Source: Sporosarcina sp. Te-1
GTDB taxonomy: Bacteria; Bacillota; Bacilli; Bacillales_A; Planococcaceae
Direction: 5' to 3'
Assembly (NCBI RefSeq): GCF_017498505.1
Contig: NZ_CP071798.1
Span: 3,211,501 to 3,275,500, forward strand
DNA: 64,000 bases
The notes under the pieces are model-generated. The model searched no databases and was not told the DNA's origin. It saw nothing but the letters and a program-made list of their open reading frames with translations. Position numbers and translations under genes: made by a program. Shown here piece after piece: positions 24,618 through 33,882 of the stretch (its first letter is position 1; the number at the start of each line of letters is the position of its first letter).

Positions 24618-25268
24618 ATGGATTACGAGTTAATAAAAGAAAGAATAGAAACCGTTGTTTCTAGTATTCAACAGATAGGTGGAGGTGTTCAGGAAGTTGT
24701 TATAGAGGAACCAGTCTCTCAAGAGCAGATACTCCAAACAGAAGAACAGCTTGGGGTTAAGTTACCTAAAAGTTTTAAGAAGGTTCTCCAAGAGTTTTCT
24801 GGGAATTTCAGCTTACGTTGGTTCTTACCTGATAATAGGGAGCAACCGAATGAGTTTAGAGAAATTTTTTGCGGTACACCTCATTGGAGTTTGGAACTCC
24901 TTCCTCAATTTGATGAGGCCCGAAAAGCTTGGATAGACAATGTGTTTCCAAACCCTGAAAATGAATACGATGTTGTTTGGCATAACAAATTAGCATTTTG
25001 TGAAGTTGGCAATGGTGATTATTTAGCATTTGATATGAACGACGATATGGACGCTCCGATAGTTTACCTTAGTCACGATGATGGAAAAGGACACGGATAT
25101 AAGATTGCAAATAATTTCATTGAACTCATTGAGAATTGGTCTAGATTAGGTTTTGTAGGGTGTGAGGATTGGCAGTGGCTACCTTTCACAACAAGTTCTA
25201 TAAGTGGAATAAATCCAGATGGCGAGGCAGCAAGAAGATTTAGAACTTGGTTGGGACTAAAAATTTGA
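24618..25268 (+). CDS. SMI1/KNR4 family protein
   Basis: A 216-residue protein with the SUKH-type fold: SQEQILQTEEQLGVKLPKSFKKVLQEF near the N-terminus, LAFCEVGNGDYLAFDMN in the middle and PIVYLSHDDG, the core of SMI1/KNR4 domains. Many members are immunity proteins against polymorphic nuclease toxins; others have no toxin nearby. No intact toxin gene is present here. TAGGGGTG sets ATG 24618. The region is AT-richer than the surrounding sequence, consistent with recent acquisition. Confidence 0.82.
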   Translation: MDYELIKERIETVVSSIQQIGGGVQEVVIEEPVSQEQILQTEEQLGVKLPKSFKKVLQEFSGNFSLRWFLPDNREQPNEFREIFCGTPHWSLELLPQFDEARKAWIDNVFPNPENEYDVVWHNKLAFCEVGNGDYLAFDMNDDMDAPIVYLSHDDGKGHGYKIANNFIELIENWSRLGFVGCEDWQWLPFTTSSISGINPDGEAARRFRTWLGLKI

Positions 25269-25273
25269 TTATT

Positions 25274-25309
25274 AAAAGAGCATTGAAACAATTCTCAATG
25301 CTCTTTTTG
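25274..25309 (+). terminator. Rho-independent terminator
   Basis: AAAAGAGCATTGA and TCAATGCTCTTTTT arms with an 8-nt loop. Confidence 0.85.
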
Positions 25310-25415
25310 TGCTGTTTTCATTGAATTTTCTTGGTCGAGATAGGTGTTAGGTTATATTCTGATTCCCTGTTGTTTTAGGGGGATCTACTTTGCTCCGAAA
25401 AGAGAACCCGTTAGC

Positions 25416-26054
25416 TCAAGAAAGATTTTGCTTTTTTTTGCGGAATGAGTCCCGGATGCGGGGTTCTGTTCCTGCACGAATTCGTTTTATATTTTCAGTA
25501 TGTTTCCAAACGGCCATGATAAATAGCAAGGCAGCAATCAGAATCGGCCAGTAGCCATCCAGCCAAATGGCCATTGCCATCAACGTGACATATAACATGA
25601 ATACGCCAATGACGAGAATGTCCGTTACTAACGCGACCGCAATGAAAAGGACGAGACCCGCTAAACCAAATCGCCAATCGATGGCAAATAATACCCCGAT
25701 GACCGTTGCTGTCCCTTTTCCTCCGTTGAATTTCATATAAAACGGGAAATTATGGCCGAAAATAACGGCGGCTCCCACTGTGAAAAGAAGCAACGTACTA
25801 TATTCCGGATCTAAATCAAAATAATTGGAAAGGAGACGGACCGCTACGACTGCGAGAATCCCTTTCCCGATATCAATAATCGCGACTAGGGCGCCATACC
25901 GTTTCCCGAGCACAATGAGCGCGTTCGAAGCTCCTGCATTTTTGACACCGGTCTCTTTTAAGTTCACCCCAGACAGCCACTGAGCTACGACAGAACCGTG
26001 CAGACAGCCGATTGCATAACCAATAATTGCAATACCAATGATCCATAAGATCAT
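25416..26054 (-). CDS. PlsY-family glycerol-3-phosphate acyltransferase
   Basis: A 212-residue membrane protein with the PlsY motifs: GCLHGSVVAQWL near residue 18, GVKNAGASNALIVLGK, GHNFPFYMKFNGGKGTAT and KHTENIKRIRAGTEPR. PlsY acylates glycerol-3-phosphate with acyl-phosphate to make lysophosphatidate at the inner membrane. The first motif differs from canonical PlsY (GSIPFG-type), and Bacillales often have a second paralogue, so this may be an accessory copy. ATG 26054 follows GGGGG. Confidence 0.82.
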   Translation of the reverse strand: MILWIIGIAIIGYAIGCLHGSVVAQWLSGVNLKETGVKNAGASNALIVLGKRYGALVAIIDIGKGILAVVAVRLLSNYFDLDPEYSTLLLFTVGAAVIFGHNFPFYMKFNGGKGTATVIGVLFAIDWRFGLAGLVLFIAVALVTDILVIGVFMLYVTLMAMAIWLDGYWPILIAALLFIMAVWKHTENIKRIRAGTEPRIRDSFRKKKQNLS

Positions 26055-26258
26055 AAAATTCCCCCACATTCAATATGGTTTTATCATACGATGTCTGAAT
26101 GGACCATTCAATGAATTTTTGATAGATAGGTGAATGGGAGGTGAAGAGTGTCGTTTCTTCAAATGTATTGAAAAACATGATGTAAAAATAAATACTAAAC
26201 GCAATAAAGATAAATCCAAGACGATACAAAACGTTCAGAACAATTTTTCACTTACCCC

Positions 26259-26287
26259 TTGACTTTGAAAATAGGAGTCTCTATACT
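26259..26287 (+). promoter_or_regulatory. Probable sigma-A promoter of the S-box/metY transcript
   Basis: TTGACT (26259-26264) and TATACT (26282-26287) with a 17-bp spacer, about 35 bp before the riboswitch P1 stem. Confidence 0.75.
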
Positions 26288-26320
26288 GTTCAACAAGATG
26301 AAAAACTGAATCACCCATAC

Positions 26321-26432
26321 TCTTATCAAGAGCGGCGGAGGGACTAGGCCCTGCGATGCCCGGCAACCGGCGAGTGACGAACTTGCAAAGGTGCTACTTC
26401 CTACAGAACGTGCGAACGGTCTGAAAGATAAG
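26321..26432 (+). promoter_or_regulatory. SAM (S-box, class I) riboswitch
   Basis: The aptamer opens with TCTTATCAAGAGCGGCGGAG and contains the hallmark GGGACTAGGCCCTGCGATGCCCGGCAACC segment split across P2/P3, closing with GATAAGGGGA that pairs back to the first CTTATC (P1). High SAM should favour the downstream terminator and switch off metY. Confidence 0.95.
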
Positions 26433-26452
26433 GGGAGGAATAAGCGAAAGCG

Positions 26453-26487
26453 TAACCCTCTTCTTAGCGAAAGGGGTTATTTTTTTA
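26453..26487 (+). terminator. S-box riboswitch terminator
   Basis: TAACCCTCTT pairs with AAAGGGGTTA and is followed by eight T residues, 84 bp before the metY start codon. It is the expression platform of the SAM riboswitch. Confidence 0.88.
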
Positions 26488-26570
26488 TTCCTACAAACCC
26501 CCAACGCCTCCGCACTGCATCATCCCTGTTGCATTTTCATCTTACACTACAACCACTGGAGGTAATTCAA

Positions 26571-27872
26571 ATGACAAACAACCAACTTCAACCCGAAACT
26601 CTACTTTTACACGGCGGCCAAAAGCCTGATCCCGTAACAGGATCCCGGGCAGTGCCGATCCATCGCACCACTTCTTTTGTTTTCCGTGATACAGAACATG
26701 CCCAAAACTTATTTGCTCTTCAAGAGGCAGGGAATATATATACACGCATTACGAACCCGACAGTTGCAGTTTTTGAAGAAAGAATCGCATTGTTGGAAGG
26801 GGGAACTGCAGCGGTTGCCCTGTCTTCTGGTATGGCAGCGATCGCTTTCTCTATTTTGAACATTGCAGGTGCCGGTGATGAAATCGTAGCAGCCAGCAAC
26901 TTATATGGCGGTACGTACAACCTGTTCGCCACGACACTACCGCGCTACGGCATTACCGTTAAATTCGTCGATGCAACCGATCCGGAAAATTTCCGTGCGG
27001 CTATCACTGATAAGACGAAAGCGCTGTTTGCTGAAACGATCGGAAATCCGAGCTTGCACGTTCTCGATATCGCAGCGGTGGCGAAGGTAGCTCATGAGAA
27101 TGAAATTCCATTGTTAATTGACAGCACGTTTGCTTCCCCGTATGGCGCAAATCCGATTGAACATGGAGCGGATGTTGTCATTCATTCGGCAACGAAATGG
27201 ATTGGCGGACATGGCACGACAATCGGCGGAGTCGTCGTCGATGGTGGTAAATTTGACTGGACGAAAGGGAAATTTCCTGGCTTCACCGAGCCGGATGAGA
27301 CATACCATGGTTTGAGCTATGGAATCGATACGGCAGGCGCGGCATTTGCAACCAAACTACGTGTCCAATTACTGCGCGACTTCGGTCCGTGCCTTGACCC
27401 GGATAGTGCCTTCAACTTCTTGCAAGGTTTAGAGACTCTTCATCTGCGCGTGACACGCCATAACGAGAATGCCCGTAAAGTGGCAGAATTCCTGAAAAAT
27501 CATCCTTCAGTGGAATGGGTGACTTATGTAGGATCAGAAGACCATCCATCGCATGCCAATGCGAAGGTATACTTAAAGAATGGATTCGGCTCCATCCTCG
27601 TATTCGGCATCAAAGGCGGACGCGAAGCAGGCCGGAAGGTAATCGATAGTGTAAAGATCTGGTCACATGTGGCTAATGTCGGCGATGCCAAATCATTGAT
27701 CATCCATCCGGCATCGACAACGCATCAACAACTGTCTGCTGAAGATCTAAAGAACTCAGGCGTTACGGAAGAATTGATTCGTTTATCGGTCGGATTGGAA
27801 GCTGCGGATGATATTATTGCAGACCTTGCGCAAGCGATTGAAAAAGCAGTTCCTGTCGCTGTTGAAAAATAA
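26571..27872 (+). CDS. metY: O-acetylhomoserine aminocarboxypropyltransferase (sulfhydrylase)
   Basis: A 433-residue PLP enzyme of the Cys/Met metabolism family. The PLP lysine is in [10 protein letters not shown] (Lys209); [23 protein letters not shown] and DSTFASPYG are also visible. The length and the acidic insert [19 protein letters not shown] distinguish MetY from the shorter cystathionine synthases. It makes homocysteine from O-acetylhomoserine and sulfide in the cytoplasm. GGAGG sets ATG 26571; the S-box leader confirms a methionine role. A short homoserine dehydrogenase follows after array B, so the two may form one methionine operon. Confidence 0.93.
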   Translation: MTNNQLQPETLLLHGGQKPDPVTGSRAVPIHRTTSFVFRDTEHAQNLFALQEAGNIYTRITNPTVAVFEERIALLEGGTAAVALSSGMAAIAFSILNIAGAGDEIVAASNLYGGTYNLFATTLPRYGITVKFVDATDPENFRAAITDKTKALFAETIGNPSLHVLDIAAVAKVAHENEIPLLIDSTFASPYGANPIEHGADVVIHSATKWIGGHGTTIGGVVVDGGKFDWTKGKFPGFTEPDETYHGLSYGIDTAGAAFATKLRVQLLRDFGPCLDPDSAFNFLQGLETLHLRVTRHNENARKVAEFLKNHPSVEWVTYVGSEDHPSHANAKVYLKNGFGSILVFGIKGGREAGRKVIDSVKIWSHVANVGDAKSLIIHPASTTHQQLSAEDLKNSGVTEELIRLSVGLEAADDIIADLAQAIEKAVPVAVEK

Positions 27873-27905
27873 TAACGGTGAAGTGAAATAGCGTGTTTGA
27901 AAGTG

Positions 27906-28268
27906 TCTGGCAGAGAGGCGACCTCATTTGGTGCCTGCCGGTATGAAATTGGCGGATACAGTGTCTTATTTGGCACTAGCCGTATGGAATTTGGCGGATT
28001 TGGCGTCTCATTTGGCGCCCACCGCATGGAATTTGGCGGGTTCGGTGTCTCATTTGGCACCAGCCGTATGGAATTTGGCGGAATCGGTGTCTCATTTGGC
28101 GCCCAACGCATGGAATTTGGCGGGTTCGGTGTCTCATTTGGCACCAGCCGCATGGAATTTGGCGGCTTGAGTGTCTCATTTGGCACCCGACCGTAAGGAT
28201 TTGGCGGGAGGTGCGTCTCATCCGACGCCTCCCGGCATATTCGGTAAACTTGGCACCCCATTTGGTGC
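27906..28268. repeat. Array B: 21-bp phased repeats with core TTTGGC
   Basis: TTTGGC or a one- or two-base variant starts every 21 bp without exception from 27906 to 28221 (27906 TCTGGC, 27927 TTTGGT, 27948 ATTGGC, then twelve TTTGGC copies from 27969 to 28200, then 28221 TCCGAC). Spacers alternate between a CCGTATGGAA type and a TCGGTGTCTCA type, giving a 42-bp dimer. Degenerate copies continue to about 28268. No terminator separates the array from metY or hom. Confidence 0.92.
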
Positions 28269-28310
28269 AAATTCCGTCGTGTGTAGAGTCGTGTGAAAGG
28301 AAGTGGTCTT

Positions 28311-29297
28311 GTGCCATCCATTAAAGCGGCCATTCTTGGCTTTGGTACGGTAGGGGAAGGCATCTATCGGATATTGAAAGAAAAAAGGGAACATATAAAG
28401 GAACAGACGGGTTATACGATTGACATCGTTGCCATTTTGGTGAAAGATGTGAATAAAAAGCGCCTGGCGACACCGGGTGTCGTCATTACAGATGATATTC
28501 GTGACATATGGTCAGGTCCCGCAATTGACGTTGTCTTCGAAGCGATTGTCGGTGAAGAACCGGCTTACACCTATTTATCTGAGGCAATCGAAAAGGGAAG
28601 TCATATTATCACAGCAAATAAGAAAATGTTTGCTAAACATGGCCCAGCTTTGGTGAAGCATGCCGAATTCCGCGGCGTCCAAGTCGGATTTGAAGCGACG
28701 ACGGCAGGGGGCGTTCCCATCATCCGGACAGTAAGCAATCTGATTCAAGGCGATCAAGTTCGCCGCATCCAAGGAATTCTAAACGGGACATCCAATTATA
28801 TCTTAACGAAGATGAGAGAGGAGCAGCTCCCATTTCAACAGGTCTTGCAGCAAGCGCAGGATCTAGGTTACGCGGAGGCAGATCCAACCGATGATGTTAG
28901 CGGCGGTGATGCCTTCCGGAAATTAATGATTCTCAGTTCCTTGGCATTTGACCAGCAGCCGGATTGGAATCATGTACCCGTCGTGGGAGTAGATCATATC
29001 GAGCTTCACGATGTGCAGGAGGCTTCAAAAAGCAATCTTCGCTATCGGCATGTCGCCGATGTTTGGCTCAATGAGCAGGGTGGGTTGCAGGCAACGGTCG
29101 GCCCGGTGTTGATTGGAGCCGATCATCCACTTCATAGCATCGATGGCGTGGACAACGCTGTCATTGTTGATACGGAATATCTCGGCCAACTCACGCTTGT
29201 TGGGCCAGGTGCTGGCATGTACCCGACTGGCAGTGCTATGATCAGCGATTTGCTTCATATAGTAAGGCAACCGAGCAAAGTGTTGGTGAATCAATAA
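28311..29297 (+). CDS. hom: Homoserine dehydrogenase, short form without ACT domain
   Basis: A 328-residue protein with an N-terminal NAD(P)-binding loop (LGFGTVGEGIY), EAIVGEEPAY and ITANKKMFAKHG, and the catalytic-domain signature GILNGTSNYILT followed by EADPTDDVSGGDAFRK. It reduces aspartate semialdehyde to homoserine. Bacillus Hom proteins are about 430 residues with a C-terminal ACT domain for threonine feedback; this one lacks it, suggesting a methionine-dedicated paralogue. GTG 28311 follows AAAGGA. It lies downstream of S-box-controlled metY. Confidence 0.88.
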   Translation: MPSIKAAILGFGTVGEGIYRILKEKREHIKEQTGYTIDIVAILVKDVNKKRLATPGVVITDDIRDIWSGPAIDVVFEAIVGEEPAYTYLSEAIEKGSHIITANKKMFAKHGPALVKHAEFRGVQVGFEATTAGGVPIIRTVSNLIQGDQVRRIQGILNGTSNYILTKMREEQLPFQQVLQQAQDLGYAEADPTDDVSGGDAFRKLMILSSLAFDQQPDWNHVPVVGVDHIELHDVQEASKSNLRYRHVADVWLNEQGGLQATVGPVLIGADHPLHSIDGVDNAVIVDTEYLGQLTLVGPGAGMYPTGSAMISDLLHIVRQPSKVLVNQ

Positions 29298-29337
29298 AGA
29301 GCAGTTCTTCCTTTCAATGGGAGGAACTGCTCTTTTA
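29296..29337 (+). terminator. Rho-independent terminator
   Basis: A 15-bp nearly perfect stem (AAAGAGCAGTTCTTCC and its complement) with a short loop and TTTT, between hom and the convergent BCCT transporter gene. Confidence 0.8.
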
Positions 29338-29341
29338 TTGG

Positions 29342-30841
29342 CTACAACCGTTTTTTCCGCTGAATGCCCTTCATTTCTTTCTTCAACGCCTTGATCAGCG
29401 AGACGATCATCAGGAGCATAATAAAGGAGAACGGCAAGGCTGCAATGATAATGGTGTTTTGCAAGGCGTTCAAACCATTGACAGACAGCAAGATCAGCGC
29501 AATGGCGGATTGGATGACACCCCAAGTGATTTTAATATTATTCGGTGGTGTTAGCGAACCGTAAGTGGACTGCATTCCGAGAACAAATGTGGCTGAATCG
29601 GCAGATGTAATGAAAAAGGAAGCAATCAACAATACGGCAATGATGGAGATTAGGAAGGACCATGGCATGTTGTGGAACATTTCAAAGATAACCAATTCTG
29701 TTGATTCCTTTGCCAAATCTGCAATCCCTTCCCGTTGGATATTGATCGCGGTCGTCCCGAAAGCGGTGAACCAGAAGGCGCTCAGCAGCGTAGGTGCCAA
29801 GAGTACGCCGACCATGAATTCCCGGATGGTTCTTCCTTTGGATACACGAGCGATGAACATGCTGACAAACGGAGCCCATGAAATCCACCAAGCCCAGTAA
29901 AAGATCGTCCAACTATCTAGCCATTCCCGATTCGCTGCATTCAATGGTGCCGTTCGGAAGCTCATTTGAACTAAATTCGCCAAATAGCCGCCGATCGAAT
30001 CGGTGAACATATTGAAGATAAGAAGGGTCGGCCCCAGTATGACGACGAACGCTAAAAGAACCAAGGCGAGGATCAGGTTCGCGTTCGAAAGATATTTGAT
30101 ACCTTTGCTGAGCCCCGACCAAGCTGACATGATGAAGAGGACGGTTACAATGGCAATGATGATAAATTGCACTTTAATTCCGATGGTCACCCCGAACAGA
30201 TAGTTCAGCCCTGCATTAATTTGAACAGCACCGAAGCCGAGAGAGGTGGCGACACCAAAAGCGGTTGCGAAGACGGCGAGGACATCGACGAGAATTCCCC
30301 AAGGACCTTCCATCTTTTTGCCGAAGATCGGCTTCAATGTTGCTGAAATTAATCCCGGTTCGTTTTTGCGGAACTGGAAGAAGGCTAACGACAGCGCCAC
30401 AACTCCATACATGGCCCACACATGGAGACCCCAATGGAAAAACGATTGGCGCAATGATTCCTTAAAAGCGGCATCTGTATTTGGTTCAGCAGTCGCCGGA
30501 CTAACAGCGTAATGAGACAATGGTTCAGCGGCCCCGTAAAAAACCAATCCGATTCCCATACCAGCAGAGAACAGCATGGCAATCCAAGTCGCAGTTGAGA
30601 ATTGCGGCCGATCTTCGTCCTTGCCCAATCTGATTTTGCCGAAAGGACTGAAGATGAAGAAGATGCTCAGAACGAGCAGTACTGATAACAGCATCATGTA
30701 ATACCAGCCGAATGAGGAAGAGACAAAGCTCTTGATGTTCGTAGTGACCGTTTCAAAGCTATCGGAAGCTAAGACGCCGTAACCGACAGCTAAAATGATC
30801 AACCCGATCGTTATATAAAAGACATTTGATATTTTTTTCAT
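29342..30841 (-). CDS. BCCT-family glycine betaine/choline transporter (OpuD-like)
   Basis: A 499-residue transporter with twelve helices. Signature sequences are FSAGMGIGLVFYGAAEP (Na+/substrate site region) and WAWWISWAPFVSMFIARVSKGRTIREF, which contains the aromatic betaine box. It takes up quaternary ammonium osmoprotectants with sodium. AGGGGG upstream supports ATG 30841. Length matches OpuD-type proteins. It is monocistronic; osmotic induction would be expected, but the 250-bp upstream spacer shows no obvious element. Confidence 0.92.
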   Translation of the reverse strand: MKKISNVFYITIGLIILAVGYGVLASDSFETVTTNIKSFVSSSFGWYYMMLLSVLLVLSIFFIFSPFGKIRLGKDEDRPQFSTATWIAMLFSAGMGIGLVFYGAAEPLSHYAVSPATAEPNTDAAFKESLRQSFFHWGLHVWAMYGVVALSLAFFQFRKNEPGLISATLKPIFGKKMEGPWGILVDVLAVFATAFGVATSLGFGAVQINAGLNYLFGVTIGIKVQFIIIAIVTVLFIMSAWSGLSKGIKYLSNANLILALVLLAFVVILGPTLLIFNMFTDSIGGYLANLVQMSFRTAPLNAANREWLDSWTIFYWAWWISWAPFVSMFIARVSKGRTIREFMVGVLLAPTLLSAFWFTAFGTTAINIQREGIADLAKESTELVIFEMFHNMPWSFLISIIAVLLIASFFITSADSATFVLGMQSTYGSLTPPNNIKITWGVIQSAIALILLSVNGLNALQNTIIIAALPFSFIMLLMIVSLIKALKKEMKGIQRKKRL

Positions 30842-31075
30842 GTTTCCCCCTATGAAGTTTCGTATTGTTAAAACGACTATCAACTATACCAACCCTTATG
30901 CCTGAATGCAAAAGAGGGTGAAGAGGATAAAACGAAAAGAAGTCAAATTTTATTTTTTTATAAAACGTGTTTAATCTAGTCGTAGTATGGCCTGAGGAAA
31001 GTATTTTCCCATGTTTGACTTAAACTGTTTCGGTCGTACTAAATAAATAAATTGAGTCTTTTTACCTGGGTTGTT

Positions 31076-31306
31076 TCAGTCTTCATCTTTGATATCCCGG
31101 TCTGGCGGGATCGGTTCATTCCAATACTCCACAATTAACCGTTTGGCCGTTTCTAGTTGAGAAAAATACAACGTGAATTGATCTTGATTCACTAAAAACT
31201 GTTCCCCGTCGTGAACGGCCCGGATTCTGCCGGCCAATACGTATTGCCGGACTTGCTCTGCCGGCATGCCGATATATTCGGCGGTCTGCTCTATTGTCAT
31301 ATACAT
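31076..31306 (-). CDS. Excisionase-type helix-turn-helix protein
   Basis: A 76-residue protein whose first 45 residues (MTIEQTAEYIGMPAEQVRQYVLAGRIRAVHDGEQF) form the MerR/Xis-type winged helix typical of excisionase-family domains. An acidic tail follows. AAGGAG fixes ATG 31306, not the upstream in-frame ATG. No integrase or phage genes are nearby, so it is more likely a small regulator than a true excisionase. Divergent from the DUF2512 gene. Confidence 0.75.
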   Translation of the reverse strand: MYMTIEQTAEYIGMPAEQVRQYVLAGRIRAVHDGEQFLVNQDQFTLYFSQLETAKRLIVEYWNEPIPPDRDIKDED

Positions 31307-31422
31307 AGGATGTTGCTCCTTCGAAATTTTATTCATCAGTGAGACTCCCATTCTTTTCTACGGTAAGGAACCAAAAAATGGGGTACTTTAATTGTACCAA
31401 AAAAAGAATTGGAGGGATTCAA

Positions 31423-31794
31423 GTGAATGAAGAGTCTCACGTGAATCATGGGTTGGCGATTATGATTAAAGCTCCCATGACTTTTCTTGTCCTCTGGATC
31501 GTCTTATCAGCGATTTACAATGTCTCGTTTGTGCATTCAACAATTATTGGCGTTATTCTGATACTGGTTTCCTATGTCGCAGGCGATATGATGATTCTGC
31601 CCAAAATGGGCAACATGGCAGCAACCACCGGAGATCTTGTCATTGGGTTTCTAGTTATTTGGGGAGGGTTACTTCTCTTTGGCTATGGTAACTCTTTTGG
31701 AGAAGCTCTACTCACAGGAGTTATTATTACAATGGGAGAGTATTTTTTCCATTCCTGGTTGCTGAATACACAGTATACAAACATGCATGTGTAA
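31423..31794 (+). CDS. DUF2512 (YndM-like) membrane protein
   Basis: A 123-residue protein with four transmembrane helices. The N-terminal HGLAIMIKAPMTFLVLWIVLSAIY and the middle GDMMILPKMGNMAATTGDL segment are the DUF2512 pattern shared with Bacillus YndM. TTGGAGGG sets the GTG start at 31423. Function unknown. It has its own terminator. Confidence 0.82.
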   Translation: MNEESHVNHGLAIMIKAPMTFLVLWIVLSAIYNVSFVHSTIIGVILILVSYVAGDMMILPKMGNMAATTGDLVIGFLVIWGGLLLFGYGNSFGEALLTGVIITMGEYFFHSWLLNTQYTNMHV

Positions 31795-31802
31795 TAAGCC
31801 AT

Positions 31803-31835
31803 CCCCCTTCATCTGTTGATGGAAGGGGCATTTTT
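31803..31835 (+). terminator. Rho-independent terminator
   Basis: CCCCTTC and GAAGGGG arms with an 11-nt loop and ATTTTT after it. Confidence 0.7.
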
Positions 31836-31906
31836 GGTGAGTTTTCCGTTAATCGTTGGAATTCTGGGGTATGAATGGGATGAGATCAATAAAAGGAGGA
31901 ATTTCA

Positions 31907-33862
31907 TTGCCGCTGAATATTACACAAAAATTGATTCAGTCCCATTTAGTATCGGGCGAGATGGAACCCGGTTCAGAAATTGGCTTAAAGATTGATCAGA
32001 CGCTGACACAGGATGCTACTGGAACAATGGTCATGCTGGAGTTGGAGGCGATGGGCGTCAAGCGGGCACAGACCGAGGCATCCGCGCAGTATGTGGATCA
32101 CAACGTCATACAAGTCGACAACAAAAATGCGGATGACCACCTTTTCTTGCAAAGTGCCACCCGACGTTTCGGCCTTTATTATAGCCAGCCGGGGAATGGA
32201 GTGAGCCACCCGGTCCATATGCAACGGCTCGCGAAACCGGGCAAGACATTGCTTGGGTCCGATAGTCATACTTGTGCGAATGGTTGTATGGGGATGCTGG
32301 CCATGGGAGCGGGCGGTCTAGATGTAGCGCTTGCGATTGCGGGTGAGCCGGTTTATATCAAGATGCCGAAAGTGTGGGGCGTCAAATTGACGGGTGAGTT
32401 GCCAGATTGGGTCAGTGCCAAGGATGTCATCCTAGAGATGCTGCGCCGTTTTGATGTTAAAGGCGGAGTTGGAAAAATCATTGAATACTACGGGCCGGGC
32501 TTGAAGAGCCTTAGTGCGATGGACCGGCATGTCATTGCGAATATGGGGGCGGAATTAGGCGCAACGACAAGTGTCTTCCCATCTGACGAGGAAGTGCGTC
32601 ATTTCTTAAAACAGCAAGGGCGTGAAGAAGATTGGATAGAACTCGTGGCGGATGAGGGGGCCACTTATGATTTGTATGAGGAAATTAACCTGTCCGAATT
32701 GGAGCCACTCATTGCCAAACCATCCAGTCCGGGTAATGTAGTTCCGGTGTCTGAAGTGGCAGGAACGCCGATTTATCAATCATATGTCGGATCGTCCGCA
32801 AATCCGGGTTTTCGGGATTTTGCAGTAGTCGCCCAAATCGTGGATGGCAAAAAGATCAAAGAAGGGATTTCATTTGACATCAATCCGACCTCCCGGCAGT
32901 TGTTGACAGACCTTGTGAAGGAAGGGTATATTGCCAGTCTTCTTCAGGCGGGAGCCCGTTTGCATCAAGCTGGGTGCAACGGATGTATCGGCATGGGGCA
33001 AGCGCCTGCGACAGGCCGAAACAGCTTACGGACAACACCGCGAAATTTCCGAGGCCGGTCCGGTACACTTGAGGACAGTGTCTTCCTTTGCAGCCCGGAA
33101 ACAGCAGCCGCGTCTGCTTTAACAGGTGTCCTCACGGATCCGAGAACGCTGGACCTGCCGTATCCAAAAGTGTCTGATCCTGAACATCCGACGATTGATA
33201 CGAAACTGCTTGCGGAGCCATTGTCATTTGAGGAAGCGCAAAAGGTTGAATTGTATAAGGGGCCGAATATCGCGTTGATTCCAGAAATGGATGAACTCCA
33301 TGACTCAATGGAATTGCCAATTCTATTGAAAATGGGGGATAACATTTCCACAGACGAGATTTTAGCGGGCGGTGCCCGTGTGCTTCCTTATCGAAGCAAT
33401 TTGCCGGAAATCAGCAAATTCGCATTTGAAATCATAGATCGCACCTATTACGCTCGTGCGATGGCCAGCACAGCTACCGGCGGGCATGCGATAGTCGGCG
33501 GAAGCAACTATGGTCAAGGGTCCAGTCGTGAACATGCAGCACTCGCACCGAGGTACTTAGGCTTGCGCGTTGCTTTGGCGAAAGATTTTGCCCGCATTCA
33601 TTGGCAAAACCTTGTCAATTTCGGCATTCTTCCACTGACATTTGTAAATCCGGAAGATTACGATTCCTTGGAACAAGGGGATGTGCTTCAACTGACCAAC
33701 CTGCGGGAAGCGATGCGGACTGTCAATGAATTTAGTATTTCGGTTAAAGGGAAAGATAAACAAATTCTTGTTCAGCATACGCTGTCAGAACGTCAAATCG
33801 AGGTGATGCTCGCCGGCGGCATGATCAACTGGGCAAAAGGGAAGCAAGCGCAAATGCAATAA
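31907..33862 (+). CDS. Aconitate hydratase, short (Aquifex-type) form
   Basis: A 651-residue aconitase. It has GSDSHTCANGCMGMLAMGAGGLDVA, the [4Fe-4S] ligand pair in AGCNGCIGMG, and the C-terminal swivel domain with GDNISTDEI and GGSNYGQGSSREHAA. Standard Bacillales aconitase (CitB/AcnA) is about 900 residues; this length and motif order fit the putative Aquifex-type subfamily. It interconverts citrate and isocitrate or a related tricarboxylate such as a methylcitrate intermediate. AAAGGAGG places the start at TTG 31907. A small zinc-ribbon gene follows at 20 bp. Confidence 0.88.
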   Translation: MPLNITQKLIQSHLVSGEMEPGSEIGLKIDQTLTQDATGTMVMLELEAMGVKRAQTEASAQYVDHNVIQVDNKNADDHLFLQSATRRFGLYYSQPGNGVSHPVHMQRLAKPGKTLLGSDSHTCANGCMGMLAMGAGGLDVALAIAGEPVYIKMPKVWGVKLTGELPDWVSAKDVILEMLRRFDVKGGVGKIIEYYGPGLKSLSAMDRHVIANMGAELGATTSVFPSDEEVRHFLKQQGREEDWIELVADEGATYDLYEEINLSELEPLIAKPSSPGNVVPVSEVAGTPIYQSYVGSSANPGFRDFAVVAQIVDGKKIKEGISFDINPTSRQLLTDLVKEGYIASLLQAGARLHQAGCNGCIGMGQAPATGRNSLRTTPRNFRGRSGTLEDSVFLCSPETAAASALTGVLTDPRTLDLPYPKVSDPEHPTIDTKLLAEPLSFEEAQKVELYKGPNIALIPEMDELHDSMELPILLKMGDNISTDEILAGGARVLPYRSNLPEISKFAFEIIDRTYYARAMASTATGGHAIVGGSNYGQGSSREHAALAPRYLGLRVALAKDFARIHWQNLVNFGILPLTFVNPEDYDSLEQGDVLQLTNLREAMRTVNEFSISVKGKDKQILVQHTLSERQIEVMLAGGMINWAKGKQAQMQ

Positions 33863-33882
33863 AAACAAAGGAGGAAATAATT

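Noticed and set aside
25873..26229. Minus-strand 118-codon frame with a hydrophobic N-terminus overlapping plsY
   Set aside because: No ribosome site; the plsY promoter candidate (TTGAAT-17-TATGAT) lies within it and its second half is the plsY gene in another frame.
26391..26570. N-terminal extension of metY
   Set aside because: The extension is encoded by the SAM riboswitch and its terminator.
27725..28363. Open frames on both strands rich in FGGFGVSFG or NETPNPPNS repeats
   Set aside because: They are produced by array B (21-bp period); the minus-strand frame also runs through metY.
31076..31306. Phage excisionase / mobile element
   Set aside because: Only the small helix-turn-helix protein is present, without integrase, att-like repeats or phage genes.
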